Shown: piece by piece, positions 9,827 to 16,781 of the stretch
How the letters are laid out: each line of letters opens with the position of its first letter
Position numbering within the stretch: position 1 is the stretch's first letter
Assembly: GCA_035487155.1 (NCBI GenBank)
Contig: DATHMK010000053.1
Span: forward strand, 62,001-126,000
Direction: 5' to 3'
DNA length: 64,000 nt
From: DAIDKA01 sp035487155
Lineage (GTDB): Bacteria; Pseudomonadota; Gammaproteobacteria; Steroidobacterales; Steroidobacteraceae
Position numbers and translations under genes: made by a program
Notes under the pieces: generated by a model
The model's input: only the letters and a program-made list of their open reading frames with translations
Told to the model about the DNA's origin: nothing
Database searches by the model: none

Positions 9827-10795
9827 CTAGAAGTCCACCTGGCTGGACACCCCATTGGCCCCCTTGCGCAGCACATGGGTATACAGCTGGGTGGTGCTCA
9901 CATCCGCATGTCCCAACAACTCCTGCACGGTTCGGATGTCATAGCCGCGTTCCAGCATGTGCGTCGCAAAGCAATGGCGCAACGTGTGGCAGGTCGCCGG
10001 CTTGCAGATTCCCGAGCGCCGCACGGCCGCCCGCATCTGCCGCTGCATGGATGATTCCACTATGTGGTGGCGCCGCCGAGTGCCCGTGCGTGGATCCCGA
10101 CTGGCATCCAGCGCCGGAAAGACGTACTGCCAGGACCATTCCAGTGCTGCTCCGGGGTTCTTGTGTTCAATCGCCGCAGGTAATTCCACCCCGCCAAAAC
10201 CACTTTGCAGCGCATGCGAGTGCCTCTCCCGAACCGAATCCAGATGCACCCGCAGCGGGGCCACCACGAGCGCGGGTAAAACGGTAACTCTGTCCTTCCC
10301 GCCCTTGCCGCCGCGCACCATGATCTGCCCGCGCTCGAAATCGATATCCTGGATACGCAGCCGCAGGCACTCCATCAGTCGCAGTCCACTGCCGTACAAC
10401 AGCACCCCGACAAGCCAATGCACGCCTGAAAGCTGAGCCAGAAGAACCCGAGTTTCCTCGCGCGTCAGCACCAGAGGCAGGCGACGCGGCTTACGCGCCT
10501 TGACGATATTGTTGAGCCAGGGCAGATCCTGCTTCAGCACATGCCGGTACAGAAACAGAACAGCCGCCAGCGCCTGATTCTGCGTGGCCGCCGCCACGTT
10601 CCCGTGCACCGCCAGGCTGCTCAGGAATGTTTCGACCTCGACCGCCCCCAGGTCCCGCGGATGTCGCCTGCCGTTGAACAGAATGTACCGTTTGATCCAG
10701 AAGACGTACTGCTCCTCCGTCCGGTAGCTATAGTGACGCACACGCACGGCATTACGAACCTGATCGAGGAGGCGCGGTTTCGCAGGTTCTGCCAT
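9827..10795 (-). CDS. intI: Integron integrase (IntI-type tyrosine recombinase)
   Basis: The 322-residue tyrosine recombinase has a SAM-like core-binding domain (about 10-95) and a catalytic domain with the RHRHY set: Arg in YGSGLRLMECLRLR, His and Arg in HTLRHCFATHM, His in LLGHADVSTT and Tyr in TQLYTHV. The additional patch that distinguishes IntI from XerC/D is present between the first Arg and HxxR, with WSWQYVFPALDASRDP. It catalyses attI x attC and attC x attC recombination on folded single-stranded sites. The gene reads away from the cassette array on its right, the standard integron layout. The start is ATG at 10795. Confidence 0.96.
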   Translation of the reverse strand: MAEPAKPRLLDQVRNAVRVRHYSYRTEEQYVFWIKRYILFNGRRHPRDLGAVEVETFLSSLAVHGNVAAATQNQALAAVLFLYRHVLKQDLPWLNNIVKARKPRRLPLVLTREETRVLLAQLSGVHWLVGVLLYGSGLRLMECLRLRIQDIDFERGQIMVRGGKGGKDRVTVLPALVVAPLRVHLDSVRERHSHALQSGFGGVELPAAIEHKNPGAALEWSWQYVFPALDASRDPRTGTRRRHHIVESSMQRQMRAAVRRSGICKPATCHTLRHCFATHMLERGYDIRTVQELLGHADVSTTQLYTHVLRKGANGVSSQVDF

Positions 10796-10946
10796 GCAGC
10801 ATCTGTCGCTAAAGTATTGACGTCATTCCACTCAGACGCTCTAGTGAATACAATCACCTATGACGACTCAAGCTGCATATGTGTTGAAAATGCACCATTT
10901 CATTCCTGCAATTTGCCACCCTAAATATTAGTTAGAAGGCGTCGCC
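10796..10946 (+). promoter_or_regulatory. attI region and presumptive Pint/Pc promoter zone
   Basis: This gap lies between the divergent intI start and the first cassette gene. The recombination point is inferred at GTTAG, 10931-10935, immediately left of the first cassette sequence AAGGCGTCG. The left part must contain the intI promoter and probably a cassette promoter; TTGACG at 10817 is a possible -35 element on the + strand, but its best -10 partner (TAGTGA, spacer 19) is weak. I see no clear LexA box of the CTGT-N8-ACAG type. Confidence 0.55.
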
Positions 10947-11252
10947 GTGCGTAGTGCCATCGTCTTCGGAGTGGTTGGACTGGCCTTTCTCAGCCTCGCT
11001 GTGCTGGTACTTCGATCGTCTTCACCTTCCGCCATTCCAGTTGCCTATGGTTCGCTTGTCTTGGGTATCGTTAGTTTGGGGCTCGGGATCTTGAAACTCA
11101 TCTATCGGAGAGCGCAACTAGCCCCCGCTGGTTCCTCCCCCCACGGTACCGGCTACAACGGCCCCGACATTGGTCATGGCGGGGGGCACGCGCACAGCGA
11201 CGGCGGAGGGTTTTCGGGCGACGGCGGCGGTTACGATGGAGGTGGCCATTGA
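10947..11252 (+). CDS. Cassette 1: small membrane protein with Gly/His-rich tail
   Basis: The 101-residue product starts with GTG 15 bp after the recombination point. It has two predicted transmembrane helices (about 5-22 and 32-52). The tail is rich in Gly, His, Asp and Ser, with HGGGHAHSDGGG followed by GGGYDGGGH. The tail could bind metal or be disordered; that is inference. As the cassette nearest attI it should be the best expressed. I do not recognise a family. Confidence 0.65.
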   Translation: MRSAIVFGVVGLAFLSLAVLVLRSSSPSAIPVAYGSLVLGIVSLGLGILKLIYRRAQLAPAGSSPHGTGYNGPDIGHGGGHAHSDGGGFSGDGGGYDGGGH

Positions 11253-11256
11253 CGCT

Positions 11257-11340
11257 TTCTAACATGCGTTCGAGCGGACGCGCCGTGAATAAACTGCCAG
11301 TCGTAATGTTGCGGCGCGCCGCTCAACTCTGGCGTTAGGT
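11257..11340 (+). repeat. attC site 1 (84 bp)
   Basis: The R'' box TTCTAAC (11257-11263) pairs with the R' box GTTAGGT (11334-11340). The inner stem is GAGCGG-A-CGCGCC against GGCGCG-CCGCTC. Confidence 0.92.
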
Positions 11341-11344
11341 GCTT

Positions 11345-11680
11345 ATGAAACACTGCGCTTGGATACTGATGCTTCTGCCAGTTGCCGCCTTGGCCGCCCC
11401 GCTCAACTGCGATGTAGGGCCGGCTACAAAAACGTTTGGTGGTGCTCCGTGGTTGGTCTATAGCTGCAATGATCCATCCACCGTCATTGTGGTAAGTGCT
11501 CCGGGCAGTCCAGCATCGCCGTTCTACTTCTCCCTTTCGTTCGAGAACGGCTCATACCGCATCAGGGGTGAGGGAACAGGCGCAAAGTCGGTGACTGACG
11601 CCGCATTGCGTCAGCTCCAGTCGCTTTCTACTTCGGATATCCAAGCGTTGCGGAAGGCGACGATTGCACGGGCTAAATGA
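11345..11680 (+). CDS. Cassette 2: exported hypothetical protein
   Basis: The 111-residue product has a clear Sec signal peptide, MKHCAWILMLLPVAALA, with cleavage before APLNC. The mature part, about 94 residues, has two Cys (CDVGP and YSCNDP) that could form a disulphide in the periplasm. The ATG at 11345 is preferred; a GTG two codons upstream is also in frame. No known family is recognised. Confidence 0.6.
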   Translation: MKHCAWILMLLPVAALAAPLNCDVGPATKTFGGAPWLVYSCNDPSTVIVVSAPGSPASPFYFSLSFENGSYRIRGEGTGAKSVTDAALRQLQSLSTSDIQALRKATIARAK

Positions 11681-11694
11681 AGGTCGGTGGGAGC

Positions 11695-11778
11695 CCCTAA
11701 CATGCGTTCGAGCGGACGCGCCGTGAATAAACTGCCCGTCGTGTTGCGGTGCCGCGCCGCTCAACTTTGGCGTTAGAC
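11695..11778 (+). repeat. attC site 2 (84 bp)
   Basis: R'' CCCTAAC (11695-11701), R' GTTAGAC (11772-11778). It has the CGCGCC-type inner stem and the same length as sites 1 and 7. Confidence 0.92.
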
Positions 11779-11787
11779 CCGAAGGCC

Positions 11788-12126
11788 GTGCCCGAAGTCC
11801 TGCTCTATCAGACCTCTGACCCCGAATTCGCAGATCGTGCGATTGCAGCCCTCGATCATGCTGGAATTCCCAGTTATCGGCTGGGTGCCGGCTTCTACTC
11901 TGACTCTCCGGTGCCGCGCCGGAATTTAGGCCTCGGAATCTCAATCTACATTCGGCATGACAAGGACTATGCTGAGGCAAATGCCATTATCATCAAATTG
12001 GGTGCAGTCGTTGAGCCAAGGATTGTGCTACCGGGTTGGGCTGGATGGATTCTGTATAGCGTACTTGCTGCTGTAGTTTGCGCCGCCATATATGTTGTAA
12101 TTGATCGCGTCGTGTCATCGCACTAG
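11788..12126 (+). CDS. Cassette 3: DUF2007-like protein with C-terminal membrane anchor
   Basis: The 112-residue protein starts at GTG 11788, 10 bp after attC2. The N-terminal 70 residues (EVLLYQTSDPEFADRAIAAL then DHAGIPSYRLGAG) resemble the DUF2007 putative signal-transducing domain, a small ferredoxin-like fold. One transmembrane helix (WAGWILYSVLAAVVCAAIYV) ends the protein. The family match is by eye and moderate. An ATG at 11749 lies inside attC2 and is not used. Confidence 0.6.
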   Translation: MPEVLLYQTSDPEFADRAIAALDHAGIPSYRLGAGFYSDSPVPRRNLGLGISIYIRHDKDYAEANAIIIKLGAVVEPRIVLPGWAGWILYSVLAAVVCAAIYVVIDRVVSSH

Positions 12127-12154
12127 GTATACCTCGCAGTCAAGTGAGGGGTTT

Positions 12155-12262
12155 GTCTAACATGCGTTCGAGCGGACCACCCATGAATAAACTGCCAAGG
12201 GCCGTGACCGCGGTCGACGTGATCGTTTACTCGTGCGCGGCCGTTCAACTTTGGCGTTAGGA
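12155..12262 (+). repeat. attC site 3 (108 bp)
   Basis: R'' GTCTAAC (12155-12161), R' GTTAGGA (12256-12262). It belongs to the second stem subclass, with GCGGACCACCC on the left and GTGCGCGGCCGTTC on the right. Confidence 0.9.
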
Positions 12263-12270
12263 CTGTTCCT

Positions 12271-12612
12271 GTGACACTAGTTCTCGCAATCGCCGCACTT
12301 CTTATGCCAGTCCTGTTCCTGGGTGCAATCATGTGGCTATTTCTCGTGGCACGTCTCTTTAAGCGCCTTCGCCTCGACCACCCAGCAAAATTTGCGGACA
12401 TGGGTGAACCTGGGCTTCTCTCGAATAACAATCTTCAGACGACCTCTGCGTTGTTGTCCTTCATTCTTAGCCGCGAGGATCGAGAGCTGGAAGATGCGGC
12501 CCTGTCTCGCCTGACGAGTAGGATGCGACTCCTGCTAGCTGCTTACTTGGCGTGCTTTCTCTATGTGATTGGAAGCATTGTGGCAATGTCGCTCAGCGCT
12601 GGTGGGTTCTAA
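12271..12612 (+). CDS. Cassette 4: small membrane protein (UspB-like layout)
   Basis: The 113-residue protein starts with GTG at 12271. It has an N-terminal helix (VLAIAALLMPVLFLGAIMWL), a soluble middle part (ADMGEPGLLSNN, then SFILSREDRELEDAALSRL) and a C-terminal helix (LLAAYLACFLYVIGSIVAMS). The length and helix-loop-helix layout recall UspB, but the identity is too low to assign by eye. The stop codon TAA lies in the R'' box of attC4. Confidence 0.55.
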   Translation: MTLVLAIAALLMPVLFLGAIMWLFLVARLFKRLRLDHPAKFADMGEPGLLSNNNLQTTSALLSFILSREDRELEDAALSRLTSRMRLLLAAYLACFLYVIGSIVAMSLSAGGF

Positions 12613-12714
12613 CATGCGTTGGAGCGGACCGCCCATGAATAAACTGCCAGTTCCTGTCGCCAACGCTCCCCTGGTTTCGGGGTTATGCGCGGCCGCTCAA
12701 CTTTGGCGTTAGGC
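12607..12714 (+). repeat. attC site 4 (108 bp)
   Basis: R'' TTCTAAC (12607-12613), R' GTTAGGC (12708-12714). It has the second stem subclass (GGACCGCCC with GCGCGGCCGC). Its R'' box supplies the stop codon of cassette 4. Confidence 0.9.
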
Positions 12715-12721
12715 CTCATTC

Positions 12722-13126
12722 ATGTCAGCCCCTAGTTCGTCGCCTCTCAAGTTGGCCTTCCAGCAGTCAAGGGCCCAGCGGAACATCGACTTGGTGCTGC
12801 CCGTGCTGAAGGCGGCTACGCTACATGTGGTCACCGGATCAGAGCTGAAACAAGGCCAAAGGCCCGAGTGGTTTCTTACCAAGTCACCAACAGAGGGCCG
12901 GCTTTGCGTCACCACCTCCGAAACAGAATCCGCCCTGGCCAGAGTCCCGTGGCCAAAGCTAGAGATTTCGGGAGCTCAACTACTAGAAGCGTTGCCAGCC
13001 GGAATCGAAGTGATCGTTGTCTACCCCGATGGAGGGGACTACATCACCCGCGAGCACTTGGACTGGTATCGTAAAGCCAAAGGAGGCCTAACAATCGTTG
13101 GAGCGGACCGTGACAGGCTCCTGTAA
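12722..13126 (+). CDS. Cassette 5: SseB N-terminal domain-like protein
   Basis: The 134-residue product matches the SseB N-terminal domain layout: an early helix (SRAQRNIDLVLPVLKAATLH), the strand PEWFLTKSPTEGRLCVTTSE, and LLEALPAGIEVIVVYPDGGD near the end. Its function is unknown, and such domains recur in mobile cassettes. The last 13 codons, after LTIVGADRD, run into attC5, so the C-terminus is encoded by the recombination site. Confidence 0.65.
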   Translation: MSAPSSSPLKLAFQQSRAQRNIDLVLPVLKAATLHVVTGSELKQGQRPEWFLTKSPTEGRLCVTTSETESALARVPWPKLEISGAQLLEALPAGIEVIVVYPDGGDYITREHLDWYRKAKGGLTIVGADRDRLL

Positions 13127-13222
13127 CAGCACGGGCGTGCGCATTGGCCTCGTAAGCTCGGCATGCGCACGCGGGTGCACGATTAGGATGCGGCGCGCGG
13201 CCGCTCAACTCTGACGTTAGAG
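13086..13222 (+). repeat. attC site 5 (137 bp, overlaps cassette 5)
   Basis: R'' GCCTAAC (13086-13092), R' GTTAGAG (13216-13222). The left half begins inside the cassette 5 gene. It is the longest site of the array, and its left arm is divergent (ACAATCGTTGGAGCGGACCG). Confidence 0.8.
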
Positions 13223-13271
13223 ATCAATCGGGCTCGGTGTCAGAAGAAATGTCTCAATTCGACAGCGGACC

Positions 13272-13496
13272 ATGAACATCGCAGCGAGCTTCATCCTAGG
13301 GGGCCTCGTGGGGTTGGTTCCACTTGCACTCGGCCTTGTCCTAAATCAGCGCAGACTGGGTTTCGTGGGCTTCTTGTGTTGTCTTGCGCTAGGATTCTTG
13401 ACGGGACTCCTAGGCCCAATCATTGCCACAGTGGGCTTCTCCATTGGAATTGTTGTGTCCTGGAACCACGGCGGACCAAAACATGGCCCCACTTAG
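13272..13496 (+). CDS. Cassette 6: small hydrophobic membrane protein
   Basis: The 74-residue protein has two predicted transmembrane helices (AASFILGGLVGLVPLALGLV and LGFVGFLCCLALGFLTGLLG, with more hydrophobic sequence beyond) and ends NHGGPKHGPT. It starts at ATG 13272, 50 bp after attC5. No family is recognised. Confidence 0.55.
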   Translation: MNIAASFILGGLVGLVPLALGLVLNQRRLGFVGFLCCLALGFLTGLLGPIIATVGFSIGIVVSWNHGGPKHGPT

Positions 13497-13508
13497 CCAA
13501 GGGTTGAC

Positions 13509-13616
13509 CTCTAACATGCGTTCGAGCGGACGCGCCGTTGATAAACTGCCGGGTCTGTCGTCGCGTGAAACGTGTCCGATGATGCGGTGCCGCGCCGCTC
13601 AACTTTGGCGTTAGGT
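13509..13616 (+). repeat. attC site 6 (108 bp)
   Basis: R'' CTCTAAC (13509-13515), R' GTTAGGT (13610-13616). It has the CGCGCC-type inner stem. Confidence 0.92.
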
Positions 13617-13972
13617 TGCACTTGGGCGAGTTGCCAAAATCGAAGTTCATGCTCCTCTTCGAGCGAGATCAGGGGCGATGCGTCTACTGCGGCATGGACT
13701 TAAAGGCAGACTTGGACAGATTCCTCATGGCCACGGAGGATCACCTAGTGCCTGCTTCTAAGGGTGGCAAAGGCCGGAATTTGGAAAACTTGATCCTGAG
13801 CTGCGTCGTTTGTAATCGTCTGAAGGCGAACTTTGCGCCTGATGGAATTGACGCGAAACAGGACCGCCGCGGGTACATCGCAGCCGTCAGGCAACATATC
13901 TTCGAGCGACGTAGTCAACGCCTCAGCGTGTTCATGCAAGTAACTCACCCAGACCAAGTGGACTACCAATGA
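13616..13972 (+). CDS. Cassette 7: HNH endonuclease family protein
   Basis: This small HNH protein has two zinc-knuckle pairs, CVYCGMDL and LSCVVCNRLK. Between them is the HNH core EDHLVPASKGGKGRNLENL, where the His of DHLVP is the expected catalytic His. The start is uncertain: TTG at 13616 begins inside the attC6 R' box, and the ATG at 13649 (MLLFERDQGRC) is a simpler choice that keeps the whole domain. HNH cassettes are common in integrons and may be nucleases of unknown target. Confidence 0.8.
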   Translation: MHLGELPKSKFMLLFERDQGRCVYCGMDLKADLDRFLMATEDHLVPASKGGKGRNLENLILSCVVCNRLKANFAPDGIDAKQDRRGYIAAVRQHIFERRSQRLSVFMQVTHPDQVDYQ

Positions 13973-13979
13973 ATGTGCA

Positions 13980-14063
13980 ACCTAACATGCGTTTGAGCGG
14001 ACGCGCTGTGAATAAAGTGCCTGTCGTGTTGCCGTGCTGCGCCGCTCAACTTTGGCGTTAGGC
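13980..14063 (+). repeat. attC site 7 (84 bp)
   Basis: R'' ACCTAAC (13980-13986), R' GTTAGGC (14057-14063). The left arm reads GTTTGAGCGGACGCGCTGTG. Confidence 0.92.
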
Positions 14064-14133
14064 ATTAAGTGGAACTGACAAGTGACTTGAACTGCAGTGG
14101 CGTGCCAAGGCCGATGAAGAATCGGACGCCACG

Positions 14134-14412
14134 ATGCAGCATCGAGACTACGCGGCGAGCAGCCTCGTGAAGTGGATCACGACTATAGCGGTGGTGGCAC
14201 TAGTCGTTGGAACGATACTTATGCGGGGCTATATGACCGTCGGATGGCACCATTTTGATATGCCATACCCGCATATAATAGGGCCGATGTTCCATCTCGA
14301 CGGGGAATCGGGTGAAGACGCAGTCTATTTTGAACTGTGGCTAGAGTTCGTCGCTATATCGGCAATCGGGCTTGCGGGAGCAAGATTTGTTTGGAAACGA
14401 CTCTTTAATTAA
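14134..14412 (+). CDS. Cassette 8: two-helix membrane protein
   Basis: The 92-residue product starts at ATG 14134. It has helices at about 12-30 (WITTIAVVALVVGTILM) and about 68-86 (LWLEFVAISAIGLAGARFV), separated by an acidic, His-containing loop (GWHHFDMPYPHIIGPMFH). No family is recognised. The 70 bp between attC7 and the start is longer than in neighbouring cassettes. Confidence 0.55.
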   Translation: MQHRDYAASSLVKWITTIAVVALVVGTILMRGYMTVGWHHFDMPYPHIIGPMFHLDGESGEDAVYFELWLEFVAISAIGLAGARFVWKRLFN

Positions 14413-14439
14413 GTCGTGCCGAGCTGCGCATCTGCCTTT

Positions 14440-14547
14440 GCCTAACATGCGTTTGAGCGGACGCGCCGTGAATAAAGTGCCCGATCCGTCATCATGTGCT
14501 GCACGTGCGATGGCGCTGCGGCGCGCCGCTCAACTTTGGCGTTAGGC
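14440..14547 (+). repeat. attC site 8 (108 bp)
   Basis: R'' GCCTAAC (14440-14446), R' GTTAGGC (14541-14547). It has the CGCGCC-type inner stem. Confidence 0.92.
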
Positions 14548-14552
14548 ATCCA

Positions 14553-14909
14553 ATGACTGAGGCGCACCATCCAAATCCTGCTGTTCCGCCATTCGTATTT
14601 GTTGTATTTGCGATTGCCGCGGCGGGTTTTTTCTATGTGCAGTGGGGTCGCGACATTAAGATGAAGCGGCTGGTCTGGCCTGCTGTGCTTCTTGCAACGT
14701 GGGGTACCTTACTCGTGATGATGTCGAAGACGGCATCTGATCCAAGGATTTGGCGCCAGTTTCTTCCAATCGTACCCGTTCCGCTTGTTTTGATGTATTT
14801 CAGCATTACGTTTTGCCGCACATGCGGAACCACCCTTCGTCGAGGCACATTTTACAAACTTCCGGAATTCTGTTCGAAATGTGGGGCGCGGCTTAAGAGG
14901 GATCCCTAA
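14553..14909 (+). CDS. Cassette 9: membrane protein with C-terminal zinc ribbon
   Basis: The 118-residue protein starts at ATG 14553, 5 bp after attC8. Three hydrophobic segments (about 12-30, 40-55 and 70-86) are followed by a zinc-ribbon pair, CRTCG and CSKCG, in the last 35 residues. The stop codon TAA is part of the attC9 R'' box CCCTAAC, so without the recombination site the gene has no stop here. Confidence 0.6.
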   Translation: MTEAHHPNPAVPPFVFVVFAIAAAGFFYVQWGRDIKMKRLVWPAVLLATWGTLLVMMSKTASDPRIWRQFLPIVPVPLVLMYFSITFCRTCGTTLRRGTFYKLPEFCSKCGARLKRDP

Positions 14910-15011
14910 CATGCGTTCGAGCGGACCGCCCGTGAATAAACTGCCAAATACTGTCGCCGAAATCGCCGAGTTCGACGGCCGGTGCGCGGCCGCTCAACTT
15001 TGGCGTTAGGC
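14904..15011 (+). repeat. attC site 9 (108 bp)
   Basis: R'' CCCTAAC (14904-14910), R' GTTAGGC (15005-15011). It has the second stem subclass (GGACCGCCC with GCGCGGCCGC). Confidence 0.92.
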
Positions 15012-15383
15012 GTGCGTTTGACAAAGCCGCGTCGATACATGTCGGTGGCAGTCCTCTGCGGCGCTATTGCTACATGTGGCACGTCGTTAGCCGCGGCGCA
15101 GGTTCCTGCCTCGGCTCGTCTTCCGGGCCAGAATGAAGTTCTTCCACTGATGATCGTCGAGCTGACGGTATTGAGTGGAGGAAAGTGCAGGGTTGATAGC
15201 CACACCCTGAATTGCTCTGAACTCTCCGGCTACTTCCGAACCATCAATGCTCAACATCGTTGTCGCCTTCGGGTCCACGTAGACTCCTCTGTAACCGACG
15301 CCGACCTCGCCGCTGCTCTTAAAGCCATGTCCGGTGGCGGTGGCTGTAGAATTGGCTACACTAATGTCAGAGAATTCCCATGA
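15012..15383 (+). CDS. Cassette 10: exported Cys-containing protein
   Basis: The product has a signal peptide (core SVAVLCGAIATCGTSLAAA). The mature part of about 95 residues has four Cys (GKCRV, LNCSE, HRCRL and GGCRI), consistent with two disulphides. A GTG at 15012, directly after attC9, gives a basic n-region (TKPRRYM); an ATG at 15039 lacks positive charge. The sequence TDADLAAALKAM recalls ExbD/TolR-like periplasmic domains. This resemblance is weak. Confidence 0.5.
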   Translation: MRLTKPRRYMSVAVLCGAIATCGTSLAAAQVPASARLPGQNEVLPLMIVELTVLSGGKCRVDSHTLNCSELSGYFRTINAQHRCRLRVHVDSSVTDADLAAALKAMSGGGGCRIGYTNVREFP

Positions 15384-15387
15384 GCAC

Positions 15388-15495
15388 CCCTAACATGCGT
15401 TCGAGCGGACGCGCCGTGAATAAAGTGCTTGGTCTATCACTTAAGTCGATTGGCGCAATGTCGTCGTGCCGCGCCGCTCAACTTTGGCGTTAGAC
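15388..15495 (+). repeat. attC site 10 (108 bp)
   Basis: R'' CCCTAAC (15388-15394), R' GTTAGAC (15489-15495). It has the CGCGCC-type inner stem. Confidence 0.92.
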
Positions 15496-15500
15496 CAACC

Positions 15501-15827
15501 GTGAATCTGCGTCGCGCTATTAACCGTGGAGGTGCAGTCTTTTTTGCAATCCTGATTCCCGGCTACGTCGGATGGGTGATTTGGGACATGTCTGAAGTTC
15601 GATCCTTTTGTGCAGAGGTACATGCGGGATTGACTCTGGATGACCTGCCTGAAATGGCGCGCCGCCACTGGATAGATCCCCGATGGGTGAGAAAGGCCGG
15701 ATATTTCGACGAATCGACGAAAACATGGAACATTAAGGTCCCTGCCAGCTCGACTATGGGTGCCCTTATTTGCCTGGTTCAGTACAAACAGAAAACGGTG
15801 GTTTCAGCACGTGCAGTGGGTCCATGA
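15501..15827 (+). CDS. Cassette 11: single-span membrane protein
   Basis: The 108-residue product starts with GTG 15501, 5 bp after attC10. It has one N-terminal helix (AVFFAILIPGYVGWVIWDM) and a soluble part of about 80 residues (DDLPEMARRHWIDPRWVRK, then ALICLVQYKQKTVVSARAVG) that would face the periplasm. No family is recognised. Confidence 0.55.
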   Translation: MNLRRAINRGGAVFFAILIPGYVGWVIWDMSEVRSFCAEVHAGLTLDDLPEMARRHWIDPRWVRKAGYFDESTKTWNIKVPASSTMGALICLVQYKQKTVVSARAVGP

Positions 15828-15828
15828 G

Positions 15829-15936
15829 GTCTAACATGCGTTGGAGCGGACGCGCCGTGAATAAAGTGCCTGGTCTGTCACAGTACTCGACAAGCTCAAT
15901 GATGCGGTGCCGCGCCGCTCAACTCTGGCGATAGAC
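15829..15936 (+). repeat. attC site 11 (108 bp, mutated R' box)
   Basis: R'' GTCTAAC (15829-15835) faces GATAGAC (15930-15936), where the usual GTTAGAC carries a T-to-A change in the crossover triplet. The site may be less active. Confidence 0.88.
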
Positions 15937-15941
15937 ACCAA

Positions 15942-16214
15942 ATGCCGATGCGACGCAGAGCAGCCGCCTACATTGGGACCTCGTATGTAGGGTTTGCGAT
16001 CCTTCTTGTGTTGATATTCTTTTCCAAGATGCCTAGGGACGTGTTCCTCTTTTTGTTTCCGCTATGGTTGGGGTTTTCCCTTTTTATGGAATATCTTGGC
16101 CTCAAATGTCCGCACTGCCATCGATCCGTAATTCAGATGCCAAGACTGCGGCTATCTGACTTGGAAGAAATAGGGGAGACGTGCATCTGGTGCCGGAAGC
16201 CCTTTGATGCCTAA
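15942..16214 (+). CDS. Cassette 12: membrane protein with zinc ribbon
   Basis: The 90-residue product has a basic N-terminus, two hydrophobic segments (YVGFAILLVLIFF and DVFLFLFPLWLGFSLFMEYL) and a CPHC-x(33)-CIWC metal-site pattern in the C-terminal half. The layout of helices then zinc ribbon parallels cassette 9, but the sequences are different. Confidence 0.6.
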   Translation: MPMRRRAAAYIGTSYVGFAILLVLIFFSKMPRDVFLFLFPLWLGFSLFMEYLGLKCPHCHRSVIQMPRLRLSDLEEIGETCIWCRKPFDA

Positions 16215-16217
16215 GAT

Positions 16218-16325
16218 GTCTAACATATGTTCGAGCGGACGCGCCGCGAATAAAGTGCCGAGTCTGTCACTGTGCTCAGCGGTTGCAATGATGCGGTGCC
16301 GCGCCGCTCAACTCTGGCGTTAGGC
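16218..16325 (+). repeat. attC site 12 (108 bp)
   Basis: R'' GTCTAAC (16218-16224), R' GTTAGGC (16319-16325). It has the CGCGCC-type inner stem. Confidence 0.9.
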
Positions 16326-16334
16326 GACGGAAAC

Positions 16335-16566
16335 GTGGCCATAACCACTCCCAAACCAACGCGTCTCCAGCTCTCTGCGTCGTCCCTGGTAATTGGTTGT
16401 GGCTCATATCTTATCGATTGCCTGTTAAGCTTCTCCAGCCATCCCAATGTGCCTTGGATTGAAGCTGGTATATTTGCGGGCGGCCCCTTTCGGCTTCTTT
16501 TTGACGGTAATATGCGTTCTCGTGTCAATCGGATTTCTCATTGCGCATGGGATTCATCGTCCGTAA
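16335..16566 (+). pseudogene. Cassette 13: frameshifted small membrane protein
   Basis: From GTG 16335 the frame encodes AITTPKPTRLQLSASSLVIG and a first helix, up to IEAGIFAGGPF near 16490. The frame then turns into unlikely basic and Cys-rich sequence until a stop inside attC13. Shifting by one base at the CCCCTTT run (about 16484-16491) restores a second helix, GFFLTVICVLVSIGFLIAHG, and a stop at 16564-16566. One extra T is the simplest explanation, either a real mutation or a sequencing error. Confidence 0.6.
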
Positions 16567-16605
16567 CTCGTTCGGACTTTGCTTGCTGCCCGAGCTATGC
16601 GGATT

Positions 16606-16698
16606 GCCTAACATGCGTTTGAGCGGACGCGCCATGAATAAAATGTTTTATTCGTTCGGGTGAATGATGCGGTGCCGCGCCGCTCCAATTGCCTAGAC
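16606..16698 (+). repeat. attC site 13 (degenerate)
   Basis: The left half is intact (GCCTAAC, 16606-16612, then GTTTGAGCGGACGCGCC). The right half ends CCGCTCCAATTGCCTAGAC, lacking the TTTGGCGTTAG segment. It is probably inactive. Confidence 0.75.
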
Positions 16699-16781
16699 CG
16701 TGCGCTATTGGCAGTTATCGCCCTCGGAGCAGCATTGCTCGCCCAAATAGTCGATCGCCTCCAACTTTCGTAGGTGGGTCT

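Noticed and set aside
10817..10854. Possible sigma-70 promoter with TTGACG and TACAAT upstream of the first cassette.
   Set aside because: The spacing of 26 bp is too long; the alternative -10 TAGTGA with 19 bp is weak. I keep it only as a hint in the attI feature.
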